A stretch of 64,000 nucleotides of DNA from Myroides sp. N17-2 (GCF_002286775.1 NZ_NSGJ01000023.1:1-64000), one strand, 5' to 3'. Positions 19,980 to 30,446 are shown, counted from the stretch's first letter. A program made the numbers and translations. Notes: generated by a model not told the origin, from the sequence alone.

Positions 19980-21179
19980 ATGCAAAAAATTATCGGAAGT
20001 ATTCTAATTGTCGCAGGTACGACAATCGGAGCAGGAATGTTAGCAATGCCAATTATCTCAGCAAGTGTAGGGTTTACATTTATGGCCTTTATCTTGTTCT
20101 GTATCTGGTTTGCTATGTATTATACTGCAATACTTTTGGTAGATGTATATAAATACAATCCTCCTACTCACGGATTAAATACGTTAACTGTAAAATATCT
20201 TGGTAACTCAGGAGCTGTAGTTACAGCTATTAGTATGTTAGTACTGATGTACGCCTTAGTAAGTGCTTATATTACAGGAGGTGGAGAAATATTCAGAACA
20301 AATATAGCCCATTGGTTTAATATTGAAATATCTTCACATACCTCAGCATTCTTATTTACACTAATATTCGGAAGCATCATAGCTTTCAGCACTCGTGTGG
20401 TTGATTTTAGTAATAAGATTGTCTTTTCTTGTAAACTAATTTTCTTGTGTATCGTAATGGCTCTACTACTTCCTAAAATAGAGATGATCCACTTACAGCA
20501 TATGCCTAGTTCTAGCATACCTGTATTAGCGACTATTCCTGTAATATTTACAAGCTTTGGATTCTATGTTGTTATCCCTACATTAGTAAAGTATCTAGAT
20601 GGTAATCTTAAACAATTAAAATTAGTATTCTTAATAGGGAGTATTACTCCATTAATCTTGTACTTAGTTTGGGAGCTTACCTTTTTAGGGAATTTAGACA
20701 GTAGCACATTTACTACAATATTACAAGAGAACTCTAAAATAAACGGATTAGTCAAAGCAGTAAAACAAGTAAACGACTCAGAACTAATTAGTGTTTCTTT
20801 TACACTATTTGCCTCAGCAGCATTACTAACCTCTTTTTGGGGCGTTGCAATGGCTTTAAAAGACTATATTCAAGACTTAGGTAAGAACAAACCTCTTATC
20901 AAGAATAATATATCGGCTATGGTACTAACATTTGCACCACCATTGCTATTTGCTATATTTTATCCTGATGGTTTTGTGATAGCCCTTGGTTATGCCTCAG
21001 TACCACTAGTTGTATTAGCCCTAATTATGCCAATGCTAATGTTGAGCAAAGCCCAAAAGCAAGCTGGCGTAAAACAACCTATTTTACAGAAATTAGCTTT
21101 CTTGTTCTTATGGGGATTATCGATACTAATTTTTTTACTGCAAGGGTTGATGGTTGCTGAGATTATACCTGCATACTAA
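19980..21179 (+). CDS. Aromatic amino acid permease (HAAAP family), second of two
   Basis: 399 residues, same topology as its upstream neighbour: IIGSILIVAGTTIGAGMLAMPIISA, LMYALVSAYITGGGEIF, IPVIFTSFGFYVVIPTLVKYLDG, SAALLTSFWGVAMALKDYIQDLGK. The pair is clearly paralogous along the whole length with conserved positions of the glycine-rich first segment. Probably transcribed with the first copy (49-bp gap, no terminator between). A hairpin terminator follows at 21210. Different substrate preference or regulation from the first copy is likely but not visible. Confidence 0.9.
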   Translation: MQKIIGSILIVAGTTIGAGMLAMPIISASVGFTFMAFILFCIWFAMYYTAILLVDVYKYNPPTHGLNTLTVKYLGNSGAVVTAISMLVLMYALVSAYITGGGEIFRTNIAHWFNIEISSHTSAFLFTLIFGSIIAFSTRVVDFSNKIVFSCKLIFLCIVMALLLPKIEMIHLQHMPSSSIPVLATIPVIFTSFGFYVVIPTLVKYLDGNLKQLKLVFLIGSITPLILYLVWELTFLGNLDSSTFTTILQENSKINGLVKAVKQVNDSELISVSFTLFASAALLTSFWGVAMALKDYIQDLGKNKPLIKNNISAMVLTFAPPLLFAIFYPDGFVIALGYASVPLVVLALIMPMLMLSKAQKQAGVKQPILQKLAFLFLWGLSILIFLLQGLMVAEIIPAY

Positions 21180-21209
21180 CTGTCTCATTGACAGAAACAA
21201 TATACCTGT

Positions 21210-21253
21210 CGACTTAACCTAGATTAAGAAATATCTAGATTAAGTCGGCTTTA
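21210..21253 (+). terminator. Terminator after the permease pair
   Basis: CGACTTAACCTAGAT (21210-21224) pairs with ATCTAGATTAAGTCG (21233-21247) with one wobble, then a T-rich tract. Confidence 0.75.
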
Positions 21254-21305
21254 TTATTTTAAAGCATTACCTCTCAGTACATTTGCCCTATAAAACATAG
21301 AGAAT

Positions 21306-21962
21306 ATGAAAAATATAGTTTTGATAGGTGCAACTGGATATGTAGGTTCTGCTATATTAAATGAATTAATTCAACGTCAATACAACGTTACAGCCATTGC
21401 TAGAAATACAACTTCAGTATCGAATAGTTCTTTAGTTAAAAAAGTAGCCTTAGACATTACTGATAAAGCCAAATTAGTAGATGCTCTTAAAGGTGCTGAT
21501 ATTGTCATTAGCGCATTTAATGCAGGATGGACAAATCCTAATTTATACAACGACTTTACCACTGGTGCTAATGCTATTCACGAGGCTGTAAAAGAAGCAG
21601 GAGTATCAAGATTAATCGTTATCGGAGGTGCGGGTACACTGTATATCAAACCAGGACTACAATTAGTAGATACACCAGACTTTCCTGATTTTATCAAGCC
21701 AGGAGCTACAGCTGTAAGAGATTATTTTGAGAATATATTAGCAAAAGAAAGTGCTTTTAAATGGACCTATTTTAGTCCTGCAATGGAAATGAATCCAAAC
21801 AATCCTGGTAAGCGAACTGGACATTATAGAATAGGTACAAATACACCAGTCTTCGATAGTGAAAGTAGAAGTAGAGTATCTGTAGAAGATGTAGCGGTAG
21901 CTATAACAGATGAAATAGAAAATGAACAGTTCTTAAACAAACAGTTCACAATAGGATATTAG
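21306..21962 (+). CDS. Atypical SDR, NAD(P)H-binding protein
   Basis: 218 residues. N-terminal GATGYVGSAILNEL is a Rossmann nucleotide motif of the extended/atypical SDR type (YwnB/YrkL group, SDR_a5). The body has VISAFNAGW, RLIVIGGAGTLYIKPG and FKWTYFSPA, and there is no YxxxK catalytic pair of classical SDRs. Likely a flavin or quinone reductase-like or purely NADPH-sensing protein. Single gene with a bidirectional terminator at its end. Confidence 0.85.
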   Translation: MKNIVLIGATGYVGSAILNELIQRQYNVTAIARNTTSVSNSSLVKKVALDITDKAKLVDALKGADIVISAFNAGWTNPNLYNDFTTGANAIHEAVKEAGVSRLIVIGGAGTLYIKPGLQLVDTPDFPDFIKPGATAVRDYFENILAKESAFKWTYFSPAMEMNPNNPGKRTGHYRIGTNTPVFDSESRSRVSVEDVAVAITDEIENEQFLNKQFTIGY

Positions 21963-22014
21963 TTCCAATAAAAGTCCCCAATTAAGGAAACAACAACAAT
22001 TCTTCCCTTACTAA

Positions 22015-22052
22015 AAAAAGGCTGTATCATTCCTTACTGATACAGCCTTTTT
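22015..22052. terminator. Bidirectional terminator between converging genes
   Basis: AAAAAGGCTGTATCA and TGATACAGCCTTTTT form a long perfect stem around an 8-nt loop. It serves the SDR gene on the plus strand and tcdA on the minus strand. Confidence 0.9.
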
Positions 22053-22055
22053 ATT

Positions 22056-22772
22056 TTATTTTGAGATAATATATCTTACTACAACTTCTGCTGCGTTTAA
22101 TCCAAACAACGCTGGCATCCAACTATTCGTACCGTAGAACGATTTCTTATAGTTCGTACCATCAGTTAATTTTAGGCTATCCTCATCCGGCATCTCTAAT
22201 GAGAACACTGCTTTCACTCCAGAAGTTATACCTTCTTTCTTAAGGCGCTTTCTGATTTGCTTTGCTAAAGGGCAAACAGTCGTTTTACCAATATCCTTTA
22301 CTACCACCTTACTTGCTATCATCTTACCACCTGCTCCCATTGCACTGATAACTTTTACTTTCTTGCGCTTAGCCGCTAAGATTAGATTAATCTTAGGAGT
22401 CACGCTATCTATACAGTCTAATACATAATTAAAGTCTGCTGTTACGATCTCGTGTGCACGCTCAGGAGAGATAAACTCTTCGATACGCACTAAATTTAAT
22501 TCTGGATTTATATCCATCAGTCTATCACCAACTACTTTTACCTTTGGCATTCCAACAGTAGAATGCAATGCTGGCAACTGTCTATTGATATTTGTTATAT
22601 CTACTGTATCACCATCTACGATAGTCAGATTTCCTATTCCTGCTCTTACTAAAAACTCAGCTGCAAACGATCCTACACCACCTACTCCTACTATTAATAC
22701 CTTTGCGTTCTTTAGTTTTTGCAACCCTTCTTCTTTAAAAAGTAATTCTGCTCTCTCTTGCCAAATTGCCAT
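22056..22772 (-). CDS. tcdA: tRNA threonylcarbamoyladenosine dehydratase TcdA
   Basis: ThiF/E1-like enzyme that converts t6A37 of tRNA to the cyclic ct6A form with ATP. Seen: ERAELLFKEEGLQKLKNAKVLIVGVGGVGSFAAEFLVRAGIGNLTIVDGDTVDITNINRQLPAL, the adenylation core with GVGGVGS, D and the Arg finger in NRQ; further DCIDSVTPK and AMGAGGK. C-terminal NSWMPALFGLNAAEVVVRYI is the usual TcdA end. 238 residues. Followed closely by TatD in the same direction upstream (33 bp), likely co-transcribed. Confidence 0.93.
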   Translation of the reverse strand: MAIWQERAELLFKEEGLQKLKNAKVLIVGVGGVGSFAAEFLVRAGIGNLTIVDGDTVDITNINRQLPALHSTVGMPKVKVVGDRLMDINPELNLVRIEEFISPERAHEIVTADFNYVLDCIDSVTPKINLILAAKRKKVKVISAMGAGGKMIASKVVVKDIGKTTVCPLAKQIRKRLKKEGITSGVKAVFSLEMPDEDSLKLTDGTNYKKSFYGTNSWMPALFGLNAAEVVVRYIISK

Positions 22773-22805
22773 TTATTCTATTTATTAATCAGTCGCTGAC
22801 TGCTG

Positions 22806-23441
22806 TTATCTATTAAATACTGTTTTATAATTCTTTTCTATCTGTCGCTCAATATCCTTACCCAATTGCTCTGCTACCTCATATACCTCAACAATTGTTA
22901 TCTCTTCTGCATCATCCGTCTCTAAGAATATTTGCTCTCTTGGTACCTGTGCAAACGTATCTCTTAAAGCTTCATTATAAATAAGGTGTTTGCCAAAAGA
23001 AAGGTAAAACCCATTCTTCCACAGACTCTCTGCTACTTGCTGCTTCTTATTAAAACCGTGAATAATCAATGGTACTGTAATGTTTAGTTCCTTTTTGATA
23101 GCAATCACTTCTTGGTATGCTGAAACGACGTGCAAAATTACTGCTTTTTTATATTTCTCTGCAAGTAGTAATTGTTTCTTAAACACATCAAGCTGAACAT
23201 TTAACGAAATATTGATCTTCTTATCTATTCCACACTCCCCTATCGCCAAACAGTTTACACCTTGTATCTGTTGTTCTAACAAGGCTAATTCCTCTTCTAT
23301 ATGCTCTTCATTGATATACCACGGGTGTATCCCTACCGAATAAGCAGACAGTGTATTATCTAAAGTAGTAGGGTACTGATTTACAATCTCCACTATCTCT
23401 TTTTGTCCTGTACTATGGTGTGTGTGTATATTGATTTTCAT
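22806..23441 (-). CDS. TatD-family metal-dependent nuclease
   Basis: 211-residue, short TatD-like hydrolase. Metal ligands are visible: HTHH at residues 6-9, the GECGID motif (about 92), VILHVVSAY and IIHGFNK His residues, and ETDDAEE near 174. It is shorter than TatD of E. coli (about 260), a compact form common in Bacteroidota. TatD enzymes act as 3'-5' exonucleases in DNA repair or RNA quality control. The valS terminator lies directly upstream, so transcription of this gene must start in or after that 73-bp gap. Confidence 0.87.
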   Translation of the reverse strand: MKINIHTHHSTGQKEIVEIVNQYPTTLDNTLSAYSVGIHPWYINEEHIEEELALLEQQIQGVNCLAIGECGIDKKINISLNVQLDVFKKQLLLAEKYKKAVILHVVSAYQEVIAIKKELNITVPLIIHGFNKKQQVAESLWKNGFYLSFGKHLIYNEALRDTFAQVPREQIFLETDDAEEITIVEVYEVAEQLGKDIERQIEKNYKTVFNR

Positions 23442-23457
23442 AAAGCGAAGATAAAAA

Positions 23458-23493
23458 AAAGCCCCTAATTAGTCTAAACTAACTAGGGGCTTT
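23458..23493 (-). terminator. valS terminator
   Basis: GCCCCTAATTAG (23461-23472) pairs with CTAACTAGGGGC (23479-23490); on the minus strand a run of eight T follows. It lies 22 bp past the valS stop. Confidence 0.9.
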
Positions 23494-23514
23494 ATATACT
23501 AAGAGATTACTTGA

Positions 23515-26148
23515 CTATTTTAACCCAGCTAAGCTGTGTTCGATAGTTGCTATTTTAGCTAAAGCATCTGCTTCTTTCTTTCTCTCGTTATCAATAACCT
23601 GAGCAGGAGCACCACTTACGAACTTCTCGTTAGACAGTTTACCTTGTACAGATCTCAAGAACCCTTTTAAGTATTTCAACTCTTCTTCTAACTTAGCGAT
23701 TTCCTCTTCTACGTTTACACTTCCTGTTACAGGGATAAAGTACTCATTAGAGTTAACACGGTAAGATAACGCTCCGCTTACTTGCTCAGTTACATACTCT
23801 ATAGAAACGATGTTTCCTAATTTAGAGATAATACTATCAAAGTAAGTAGATGCTTTATCGTTGTTGATTACTTTTAAATCTATCGTTTCTTTAAACGAAA
23901 TATTTTTGTCTTTTCTTATTGTACGGATACCCGCGATAACTTCTGTTGCTAATTCGAACTCTTTAATTAAGTTCTCATCAAACGACTTCATCTCTGGCCA
24001 AGAAGATACTACAAGAGCTTCCTCAGCTGTACGCTCACTAATATGTTGCCAAATCTCTTCTGATAAGAATGGCATAAATGGATGCAACAACTTCAAGTTT
24101 GCTTCTAACAATGCAATTGTTTTATCAAAAGTAACTTTGTCGATTGGCTGTTGGTATCCTGGTTTAATCATTTCTAAGAACCATGAACAGAAGTCATCCC
24201 ATACTAACTTATAGATAGCCATAAGTGCATCTGAGATTCTGTATTTAGAGAAGTGGTCTTCTATCTCTACTAATGCACTTTGCATCTTAGCTTCATACCA
24301 CTCTAATGATACCTTAGATGACTCAGGCTGTGGTATAGTTTCAGATACTTCCCATCCTTTGATCAGACGGAATGCATTCCATACTTTATTAGTGAATGCC
24401 TTACCTTGAGCACATAACTCCTCGTCAAACATAATATCGTTACCTGCAGCAGCAGATAATAGCAGTCCTACACGTACTCCATCAGCACCGAACTTATCGA
24501 TTAATCCTAATGCATCCGGTGAGTTACCTAATGATTTAGACATCTTACGACGTTGTTTATCTCTAACGATACCTGTGAAGTACACGTTAGTAAATGGTTT
24601 TTTACCTGTGTACTCATATCCAGCCATGATCATACGTGCTACCCAGAAGAAGATAATATCTGGACCAGTCACTAAATCATTTGTTGGATAGTAGTATTTA
24701 TACTCTTCGTTCTCAGGATCAGTGATTCCATTGAACACAGACATCGGCCATAACCAAGAAGAGAACCAAGTATCTAACGCATCGTCATCTTGTTTTAAAT
24801 CAGCAGCAGTTAACCCAGTATTACCAGACTTCACTTTTGCTAACTCTACAGCAGCATCGATAGTCTCTGCTACTACGAAATCTTCTTTACCAGCTCCATA
24901 ATAGAATGCAGGTATCTGCTGTCCCCACCATAACTGACGAGAGATATTCCAATCGCGGATATTCTCTAACCAGCTTTTATATGTATTATTATATCTACTT
25001 GGGTATAACTTCACCTCTTCAGTCTCCATTACAGCAGCTAAAGCAGGCTTAGCCAACTCTTCCATTTTAAGGAACCACTGATCAGAAAGTCTTGGTTCTA
25101 TCACCGCTTTCGTACGCTCAGAAGTACCTACATTGTTGATATAATTTTCTACTTTATCTAACGCACCGATAGACTCTAACTCAGTTTCTATCTCTTTACG
25201 CACTACAAAACGGTCTTTTCCAGCGTAGTGTAATCCCAACTCATTAAGTGTAGCATCAGCATTAAAGATATCGATAATCTCTAAATCATGTCTTACACCT
25301 AAGTCTTTATCATTCACATCGTGTGCAGGAGTTACTTTCAAACATCCTGTACCGAACTCCATATCTACATATTCATCAAAAATAATAGGGATAACACGGT
25401 TACAGATAGGCACGATAGCCTTCTTCCCTTTCAGGTGTGTATAACGCTCATCATTTGGATTAATACAGATAGCCGAGTCACCTAATATAGTCTCTGGACG
25501 AGTAGTAGCAATCACTAAGTAATCAGTACTTCCTTCGATTTGATATTTTAAGTGGTATAGTTTCCCTTGACGCTCTTCATAGATAACTTCCTCATCAGAT
25601 AAAGTAGTCTGAGCTTCTGGATCCCAGTTTACCATACGGTAACCACGGTATATTAATCCCTTATTATATAGGTCAACAAAAGTCTTAATCACTTGCTCAG
25701 ACATCGCTGGATCCATAGTAAACTTTGTACGATCCCAATCACAAGAACAACCTAACTTCTTAAGTTGATCAAGGATTACTCCACCGTACTCTTCTTTCCA
25801 TTCCCAAGCGTGTGCTAAGAACTCTTCACGTGTTAAGTCGTTTTTATTGATACCCTGCTCTTTCAATTTTGCGACGACTTTAGCTTCAGTAGCGATAGAG
25901 GCGTGATCTGTTCCAGGTACCCAACAAGCGTTAAGCCCTTTTAAACGAGCACGACGTATTAATACATCTTGAATCGTATTGTTCAACATATGTCCCATGT
26001 GTAATACACCCGTAACGTTCGGTGGTGGTATTACAATCGTATAAGCCTCTCTGTGATCAGGTGTTGAGTGGAAAAAATTGTTCTCCATCCAGTACTGATA
26101 CCATTTTTGCTCTACTTGCTTCGCGTCAAATTGTGCAGGAATTGTCAT
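23515..26148 (-). CDS. valS: Valyl-tRNA synthetase
   Basis: Class I aminoacyl-tRNA synthetase charging tRNA-Val. HIGH-type motif HMGH at about 50-53 after PPPNVTGVL; editing domain with [10 protein letters not shown] and [15 protein letters not shown] and [21 protein letters not shown] at about 535-545; an anticodon-binding helical domain, and a C-terminal coiled coil (about 810-877) rich in Glu/Lys. 877 residues is the normal bacterial length. Has its own terminator; a divergent promoter for the DUF1573 gene lies upstream. Confidence 0.98.
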   Translation of the reverse strand: MTIPAQFDAKQVEQKWYQYWMENNFFHSTPDHREAYTIVIPPPNVTGVLHMGHMLNNTIQDVLIRRARLKGLNACWVPGTDHASIATEAKVVAKLKEQGINKNDLTREEFLAHAWEWKEEYGGVILDQLKKLGCSCDWDRTKFTMDPAMSEQVIKTFVDLYNKGLIYRGYRMVNWDPEAQTTLSDEEVIYEERQGKLYHLKYQIEGSTDYLVIATTRPETILGDSAICINPNDERYTHLKGKKAIVPICNRVIPIIFDEYVDMEFGTGCLKVTPAHDVNDKDLGVRHDLEIIDIFNADATLNELGLHYAGKDRFVVRKEIETELESIGALDKVENYINNVGTSERTKAVIEPRLSDQWFLKMEELAKPALAAVMETEEVKLYPSRYNNTYKSWLENIRDWNISRQLWWGQQIPAFYYGAGKEDFVVAETIDAAVELAKVKSGNTGLTAADLKQDDDALDTWFSSWLWPMSVFNGITDPENEEYKYYYPTNDLVTGPDIIFFWVARMIMAGYEYTGKKPFTNVYFTGIVRDKQRRKMSKSLGNSPDALGLIDKFGADGVRVGLLLSAAAGNDIMFDEELCAQGKAFTNKVWNAFRLIKGWEVSETIPQPESSKVSLEWYEAKMQSALVEIEDHFSKYRISDALMAIYKLVWDDFCSWFLEMIKPGYQQPIDKVTFDKTIALLEANLKLLHPFMPFLSEEIWQHISERTAEEALVVSSWPEMKSFDENLIKEFELATEVIAGIRTIRKDKNISFKETIDLKVINNDKASTYFDSIISKLGNIVSIEYVTEQVSGALSYRVNSNEYFIPVTGSVNVEEEIAKLEEELKYLKGFLRSVQGKLSNEKFVSGAPAQVIDNERKKEADALAKIATIEHSLAGLK

Positions 26149-26248
26149 TTACTTATTAATTTTACTTGTTTTTAACATTATTTAAAGTCGCATCTAAAGG
26201 TAACAATACTTTAATTAAATTTTAATTTAAGCACGATTACTTTTTACG

Positions 26249-26256
26249 TATCTTTG
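26249..26256 (+). promoter_or_regulatory. Candidate -7 element upstream of the DUF1573 gene
   Basis: TATCTTTG matches TAnnTTTG exactly. The -33 region has no clear TTG. It would give a leader of about 120 nt before the ATG at 26381. Confidence 0.35.
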
Positions 26257-26380
26257 TTATATGCAAAAATATGGATTAATGCGTAATTACAAAAGATAAC
26301 ATCTTCCTTTTAAAATGTTTATTTTTATTTGCACATATTTCCAAAGTTTTTAATTTTACAAAACAACAAATAGAAGAATA

Positions 26381-26770
26381 ATGAAAAACATTTTAGCATT
26401 ATTAGTTTTGGTTTTAACAAGTGCAGTTACGTTTGCACAAAAAGGACCTAAAATACAATTTAAAGCAGAGAACAACACTATCGATTACGGTACAGTTGTA
26501 AGAGGTAAAGACAATGGTCTTAGAACTTTTGAGTTTACTAACGTTGGTGATGAACCTTTAATCATTACTGCTGTAAGATCTACTTGTGGATGTACAGTAC
26601 CTTCTAAACCAGAAGAACCAATCTTACCTGGTCAAAAAAGTAAAATTGATGTACAGTACAATATGGCTCCTGGTAAAATCAGTAGAACTATCACTGTAGA
26701 ATCTAATGCTGTAAACTACACTAACGGTGTAGTAGCACTTCGCATTAAAGGTGATGTGGTAAGCAACTAA
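26381..26770 (+). CDS. DUF1573 secreted protein
   Basis: Exported single-domain protein of 129 residues: signal MKNILALLVLVLTSAVTFAQ cleaved after AFA/Q, then the DUF1573 immunoglobulin-like (ASH/MSP-like) domain: IDYGTVVRGKDNGLRTFEFTNVGDEPLIITAVRSTCGCTVPSKPEEPILPGQKSKIDVQYNMAP...ITVESNAVN. The CGC pair in STCGCTVP is conserved in the family. Very common in Bacteroidota, function unproven, probably periplasmic. A strong terminator follows. Confidence 0.92.
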   Translation: MKNILALLVLVLTSAVTFAQKGPKIQFKAENNTIDYGTVVRGKDNGLRTFEFTNVGDEPLIITAVRSTCGCTVPSKPEEPILPGQKSKIDVQYNMAPGKISRTITVESNAVNYTNGVVALRIKGDVVSN

Positions 26771-26794
26771 TCAGAAATAGAAAGAAAAACAAAA

Positions 26795-26821
26795 GGGATT
26801 GCTAACGCAATCCCTTTTTTG
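26795..26821 (+). terminator. DUF1573 gene terminator
   Basis: GGGATTGC-TAAC-GCAATCCC followed by seven T, 25 bp past the stop. Confidence 0.92.
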
Positions 26822-26924
26822 TTACACAGCTATTACAGCCGTTATATTTACTCATCACCAATAACTAATATTAAACCATACACATACCGCACACCATTTG
26901 CTAAATGATGCAATTATGATGCAA

Positions 26925-28238
26925 TTAAAATTCATAATAAGACCCTGCTCCTTTAGTCTCTGATGACTTTAATATCTTTTGTTCTACCAAATCAATTAAA
27001 TCACGTGTCGCAGTGATTCTAGACACATTGAACTGTTCTTGATATTCCTTATTAGTAATTCTACCATACTCTTTCACAAACTCTAAAGCCTTCTGTTGTC
27101 GTTCGTTTAAATTAGTTTTACTATATGATTTTGGCACACTATTACTATTAAATAACGTTACTAGTAATCCATTTTGCAATTCTTGTATTTCAGGTTCTGG
27201 TAATCCTGCTTCCTTGCATGCATTATATATTTTAAACATACCACGTCCCCAAGAATCAATATATCCCCCTTTAAAACAAACATCGGCAATAAGTATGTTT
27301 CTTGGTTGTGAAGTATGAAATCCTTTTAATAGTTCCAAATTTAACCCTTGAGGAAGAGTTCCCTCATTCCAAAAAATTATTTTATTATCATACACTCTAA
27401 TCTGTGTAGGAGCTCCCATATAATTCCGATGTACTAAAGCATTTAATATAACCTCACGTAATGCTGCAATAGGATATTCACTAGTTTCAAGCCTTTTCAA
27501 ACCATCAAATGAAACATCCTTATATATGAACTTATGAATCAATTGTTCCAAAATAGTTTGAAGAATCTTAATTAAACATCCTTCTTCATTTTCTTGAAAA
27601 AGGAGATCTGCATCATCTTTTCCAAAACGTCCTATTTTCACTTGTAAATTGGGATAAAACTTGATAGGGTCTTTCGCAAATAAAATAATTGCTGCTCTTT
27701 TAAGTTTACCATTTTCAGTTAGTCTTAATTTTTCTAATAACTGTAACTTTGACAAACCTCTACTATCAGGCAGACGTCCTGAATATACTGCCTCTTGGAC
27801 AAATAGAGTAAGCATATCCTCATCAATATCATCGAAATTTGCTCTAGGTTCAATAACATCATCCCATGTTTTACCTGCCCGCTTTAAAAGAAACTCATTT
27901 AAGGCTGTACCTATCAATTCTTGCTTTGTACTCCCACTACGATAATAATATCTTCCTCTTACAGAAATTGGAACTGAATATGGAAGTACAATAATCTCTA
28001 TAAAATACTTTTCTAACTACTCATGCAAATTAACTTCAACAGTTATTCCCATAGCATTACGTACTTTATTAGGAATATCGTCCATAAGTTTTTTATAACC
28101 TTCAATTCCTATTACGTTCCCTACATCATCCTTACCTATATAAATAATACCGCCTATCGCATTAGAAAAACCACATATCCACTTTAAATAATCATCGTGC
28201 CAGGCACTTTTATATTCTATATTTTGTTGTTCAGGCAT
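26925..28238 (-). pseudogene. RecG-like AlbA_2/Schlafen-type ATP-binding protein, interrupted by an in-frame amber codon
   Basis: Full-length product would be about 436 residues. The N-terminal AlbA_2 (Schlafen-like) domain starts MPEQQNIEYKSAWHDDYLKWICGFSNAIGGIIYIGKDD; the central part has AALREVILNALVHRNYMGAPTQIRVYDNKI and the C-terminal GxIDSWGRGM plus a winged helix (RQQKALEFVKEYGRITNKEYQEQFNVSRITATRDL). At 28017-28019 one TAG stops the frame; translation downstream continues in the same frame as LEKYFIEIIVLPYSVPIS, then RGRYYYRSGSTKQEL, which is what the family needs. Start ATG at 28238 chosen over a TTG at 28259. These proteins are accessory regulators or defence-linked; here probably inactive unless the stop is suppressed or is a read error. 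Confidence 0.85.
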
Positions 28239-28494
28239 AAACTTGTTTTTTTGAACCAAATATTACACAATAATTATATGCTGATTAACATAAATAAGAA
28301 GTAACTAATTAATAATCAACTTAGCAAAGATAACATAGATTTGCATATCTATATCATTTTCTCTCCCCCCTCATCATTAATATAACTGCTACTTATGATT
28401 CATCTACTTTATCCCTAAATTATGTTACTACACTCATTATATAATAACACTCTCCTTAAAACCATTCTATAAAAATCAACCCTATTAAAAACTA

Positions 28495-28522
28495 AAAAAG
28501 GGATAACTCTCGTCATCCCTTT
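28495..28522 (-). terminator. Terminator of the CpsB-like phosphatase gene
   Basis: AAAAAGGGAT and ATCCCTTT flank a 10-nt loop; the minus strand ends in six T. Confidence 0.7.
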
Positions 28523-28551
28523 CTCTTGTCATGATCTAAGATCATTTATAT

Positions 28552-29289
28552 TTACTCTTTAAAGAAAACATTATTTGCTATCGCTTTCTCTAGATTCTTT
28601 ACTTCTTTGATTTGTATCTTAGCATCAAAGCCTCTAATATGCTTCATATGATGAATATCAGATCCTACATAATCTATCATATCATTATTCAGCAAATGAT
28701 TAGCCGCTCCTAATACGTGCCCACCATAATATCCTGTAGTAGACAGTAGATTCATCTGAAACTTACAACCTGACTTTTTTAGCTTCTTATACATCTCTGT
28801 ATTTTTATGATAGAAGTTATAACGCTCAGGATGTGCTAGGATAATCTCGTAACCATTAGACTTTAAGTGAAACAAGATATCCATTAACTGGATAGGAGGA
28901 TTAATGTATGACATCTCTACTAACACATAGTTATCCTTTATCGTTAGCAGTTTTTCAGACAACACACGTTGTAAGAAACTCTCATCCATCATATACTCAG
29001 ATGCTACTTTTAACTTTAATGAAGCAGCTTCTTTAGGTAGTACTTGTAACACCTCATCATACTTCGCTAAGATTCCCTCTCTCGTATTATCCCATACTAA
29101 AGGTGTAGTATGTGGTGTAGTAATCGCCTGATCAAAGCCTAACGCTTTCATAGACTCAATGATCGCTTTAGTATCTTCTTTAGTCTGTGCCCCATCATCT
29201 ATACCAAACATCAAATGTGAATGTATATCCACAAAATTATTAGGTATTAAGGTCTTTAACTCAGGTTTAGATTTAAAAAATGAAAACAT
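28552..29289 (-). CDS. CpsB/CapC-type tyrosine-protein phosphatase (PHP fold)
   Basis: Metal-dependent PHP phosphoesterase of 245 residues. DIHSHLMFGIDDGAQTKEDTKAIIESM supplies the first His ligands, AITTPHTTP the next, EYMMD and ILAHPERYNFYHKN further ligands, and GSDIHHMKHIRGF the last. In firmicutes these remove phosphate from the tyrosine kinase controlling capsule export; in Bacteroidota the gene is often near exopolysaccharide genes, but here its neighbour is a DUF4105 protein gene (35 bp upstream), so the substrate is unknown. Confidence 0.9.
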   Translation of the reverse strand: MFSFFKSKPELKTLIPNNFVDIHSHLMFGIDDGAQTKEDTKAIIESMKALGFDQAITTPHTTPLVWDNTREGILAKYDEVLQVLPKEAASLKLKVASEYMMDESFLQRVLSEKLLTIKDNYVLVEMSYINPPIQLMDILFHLKSNGYEIILAHPERYNFYHKNTEMYKKLKKSGCKFQMNLLSTTGYYGGHVLGAANHLLNNDMIDYVGSDIHHMKHIRGFDAKIQIKEVKNLEKAIANNVFFKE

Positions 29290-29324
29290 ATATTATAGTG
29301 TATTTTTAATCAGATATAAATAAC

Positions 29325-30446
29325 TTATCGCTTGGCACGTTTAAATAGGCGCATCTCAATGGCTATACTTATTAATGTCAATAATACTAAAGGTAGAGTA
29401 ACTAAGAGTTTCTCACTAGTAATATTAAGAACAATGTACAAAATTACGCAAACTAGTGCTAACAATTGTAATCCCTTCACTATCTTCTCTTTCTTTCTAA
29501 AAAAAGGTAATAATAAGAATACAGGACTACACAGTAATACCGTATTATTATTCAACAATTCTCCGTGTAATGAATAAAATCCTACTCCAAAAAAGAATAA
29601 CCCTAATAATCCCATAATAACGAAGTATACGCTTCTTACCCCTTGATAAGTCATCAACCCTGCTAATACTAAGACTGCTACACTAAAGAACCACATCGAG
29701 TTAAGACTTAAACTAGGAGTTTCCTCTACTTGTTCTGGTTTGAATACCGTGATAGTCTCAGACACTAATGGCTTACCATCTATCTTAGTCTCTGCTAACC
29801 CTTCCATAAACTTGTCTGGTAAGAACAATAATGTATTCTGAGCATCTACCTTAGCTCCGAATATCAAGTTTATTCCTAGCATCTCGAAATATCTACTTCT
29901 TAGATAAGTATTCAAGATTGTTCTATATGTATCTGTATTGCCTTCTACGTCTACCTTTACAGGAGATTTGATACTGCTATTTACGATATCTACCACCTTA
30001 GTCGTACAGTTCTGATCGATAAACTTATAGATATAATATTTATTAGATTCTTCTAGAGATTTATTAAGCTTAGTCCATATCACCTGCTTCTCTGCATCAG
30101 ATATATCTAAAACTTGTTCATACACAGCACGTCCATCATAGACATAACCTTCTAAGAAATTTCTATAAGTAGAATATTCTGCAAAATACAGTAAATTCCC
30201 CTTCACAAACTTCCCATAAAAATTAGGTTCACTAAAAGCAAACATACCATAGTTATACACTCGATCTATCCCTTCGAATGAATCATTAATACGTATAGCT
30301 ATATGTCCAAACAATGAATACAACTGATTCCCTGTTCCACAAGTAATAACACTTATCTCTGCTCTATCAGATAATGGTCTATCATTCGCATATGTCAACT
30401 GCCCTATCAACAGGCAGAACAGTATATATATCACATTTTTTATCAT
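29325..30446 (-). CDS. DUF4105 (Lnb N-terminal periplasmic-like) membrane protein
   Basis: 373 residues with a signal peptide (MIKNVIYILFCLLIGQLTYA), a periplasmic DUF4105 domain with VITCGTGNQLYSLFGHIAIRINDSFEGIDRVYNYGMFAF and YIYKFIDQNCTTKVVDIV, and four membrane segments in the last 120 residues. The FGHIAIRI His and QNCTTK Cys look like a papain/NlpC-type catalytic pair, which fits the proposed Lnb-type peptidase fold; activity is inference. Upstream of the CpsB-like phosphatase gene and likely in one operon. Confidence 0.85.
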   Translation of the reverse strand: MIKNVIYILFCLLIGQLTYANDRPLSDRAEISVITCGTGNQLYSLFGHIAIRINDSFEGIDRVYNYGMFAFSEPNFYGKFVKGNLLYFAEYSTYRNFLEGYVYDGRAVYEQVLDISDAEKQVIWTKLNKSLEESNKYYIYKFIDQNCTTKVVDIVNSSIKSPVKVDVEGNTDTYRTILNTYLRSRYFEMLGINLIFGAKVDAQNTLLFLPDKFMEGLAETKIDGKPLVSETITVFKPEQVEETPSLSLNSMWFFSVAVLVLAGLMTYQGVRSVYFVIMGLLGLFFFGVGFYSLHGELLNNNTVLLCSPVFLLLPFFRKKEKIVKGLQLLALVCVILYIVLNITSEKLLVTLPLVLLTLISIAIEMRLFKRAKR

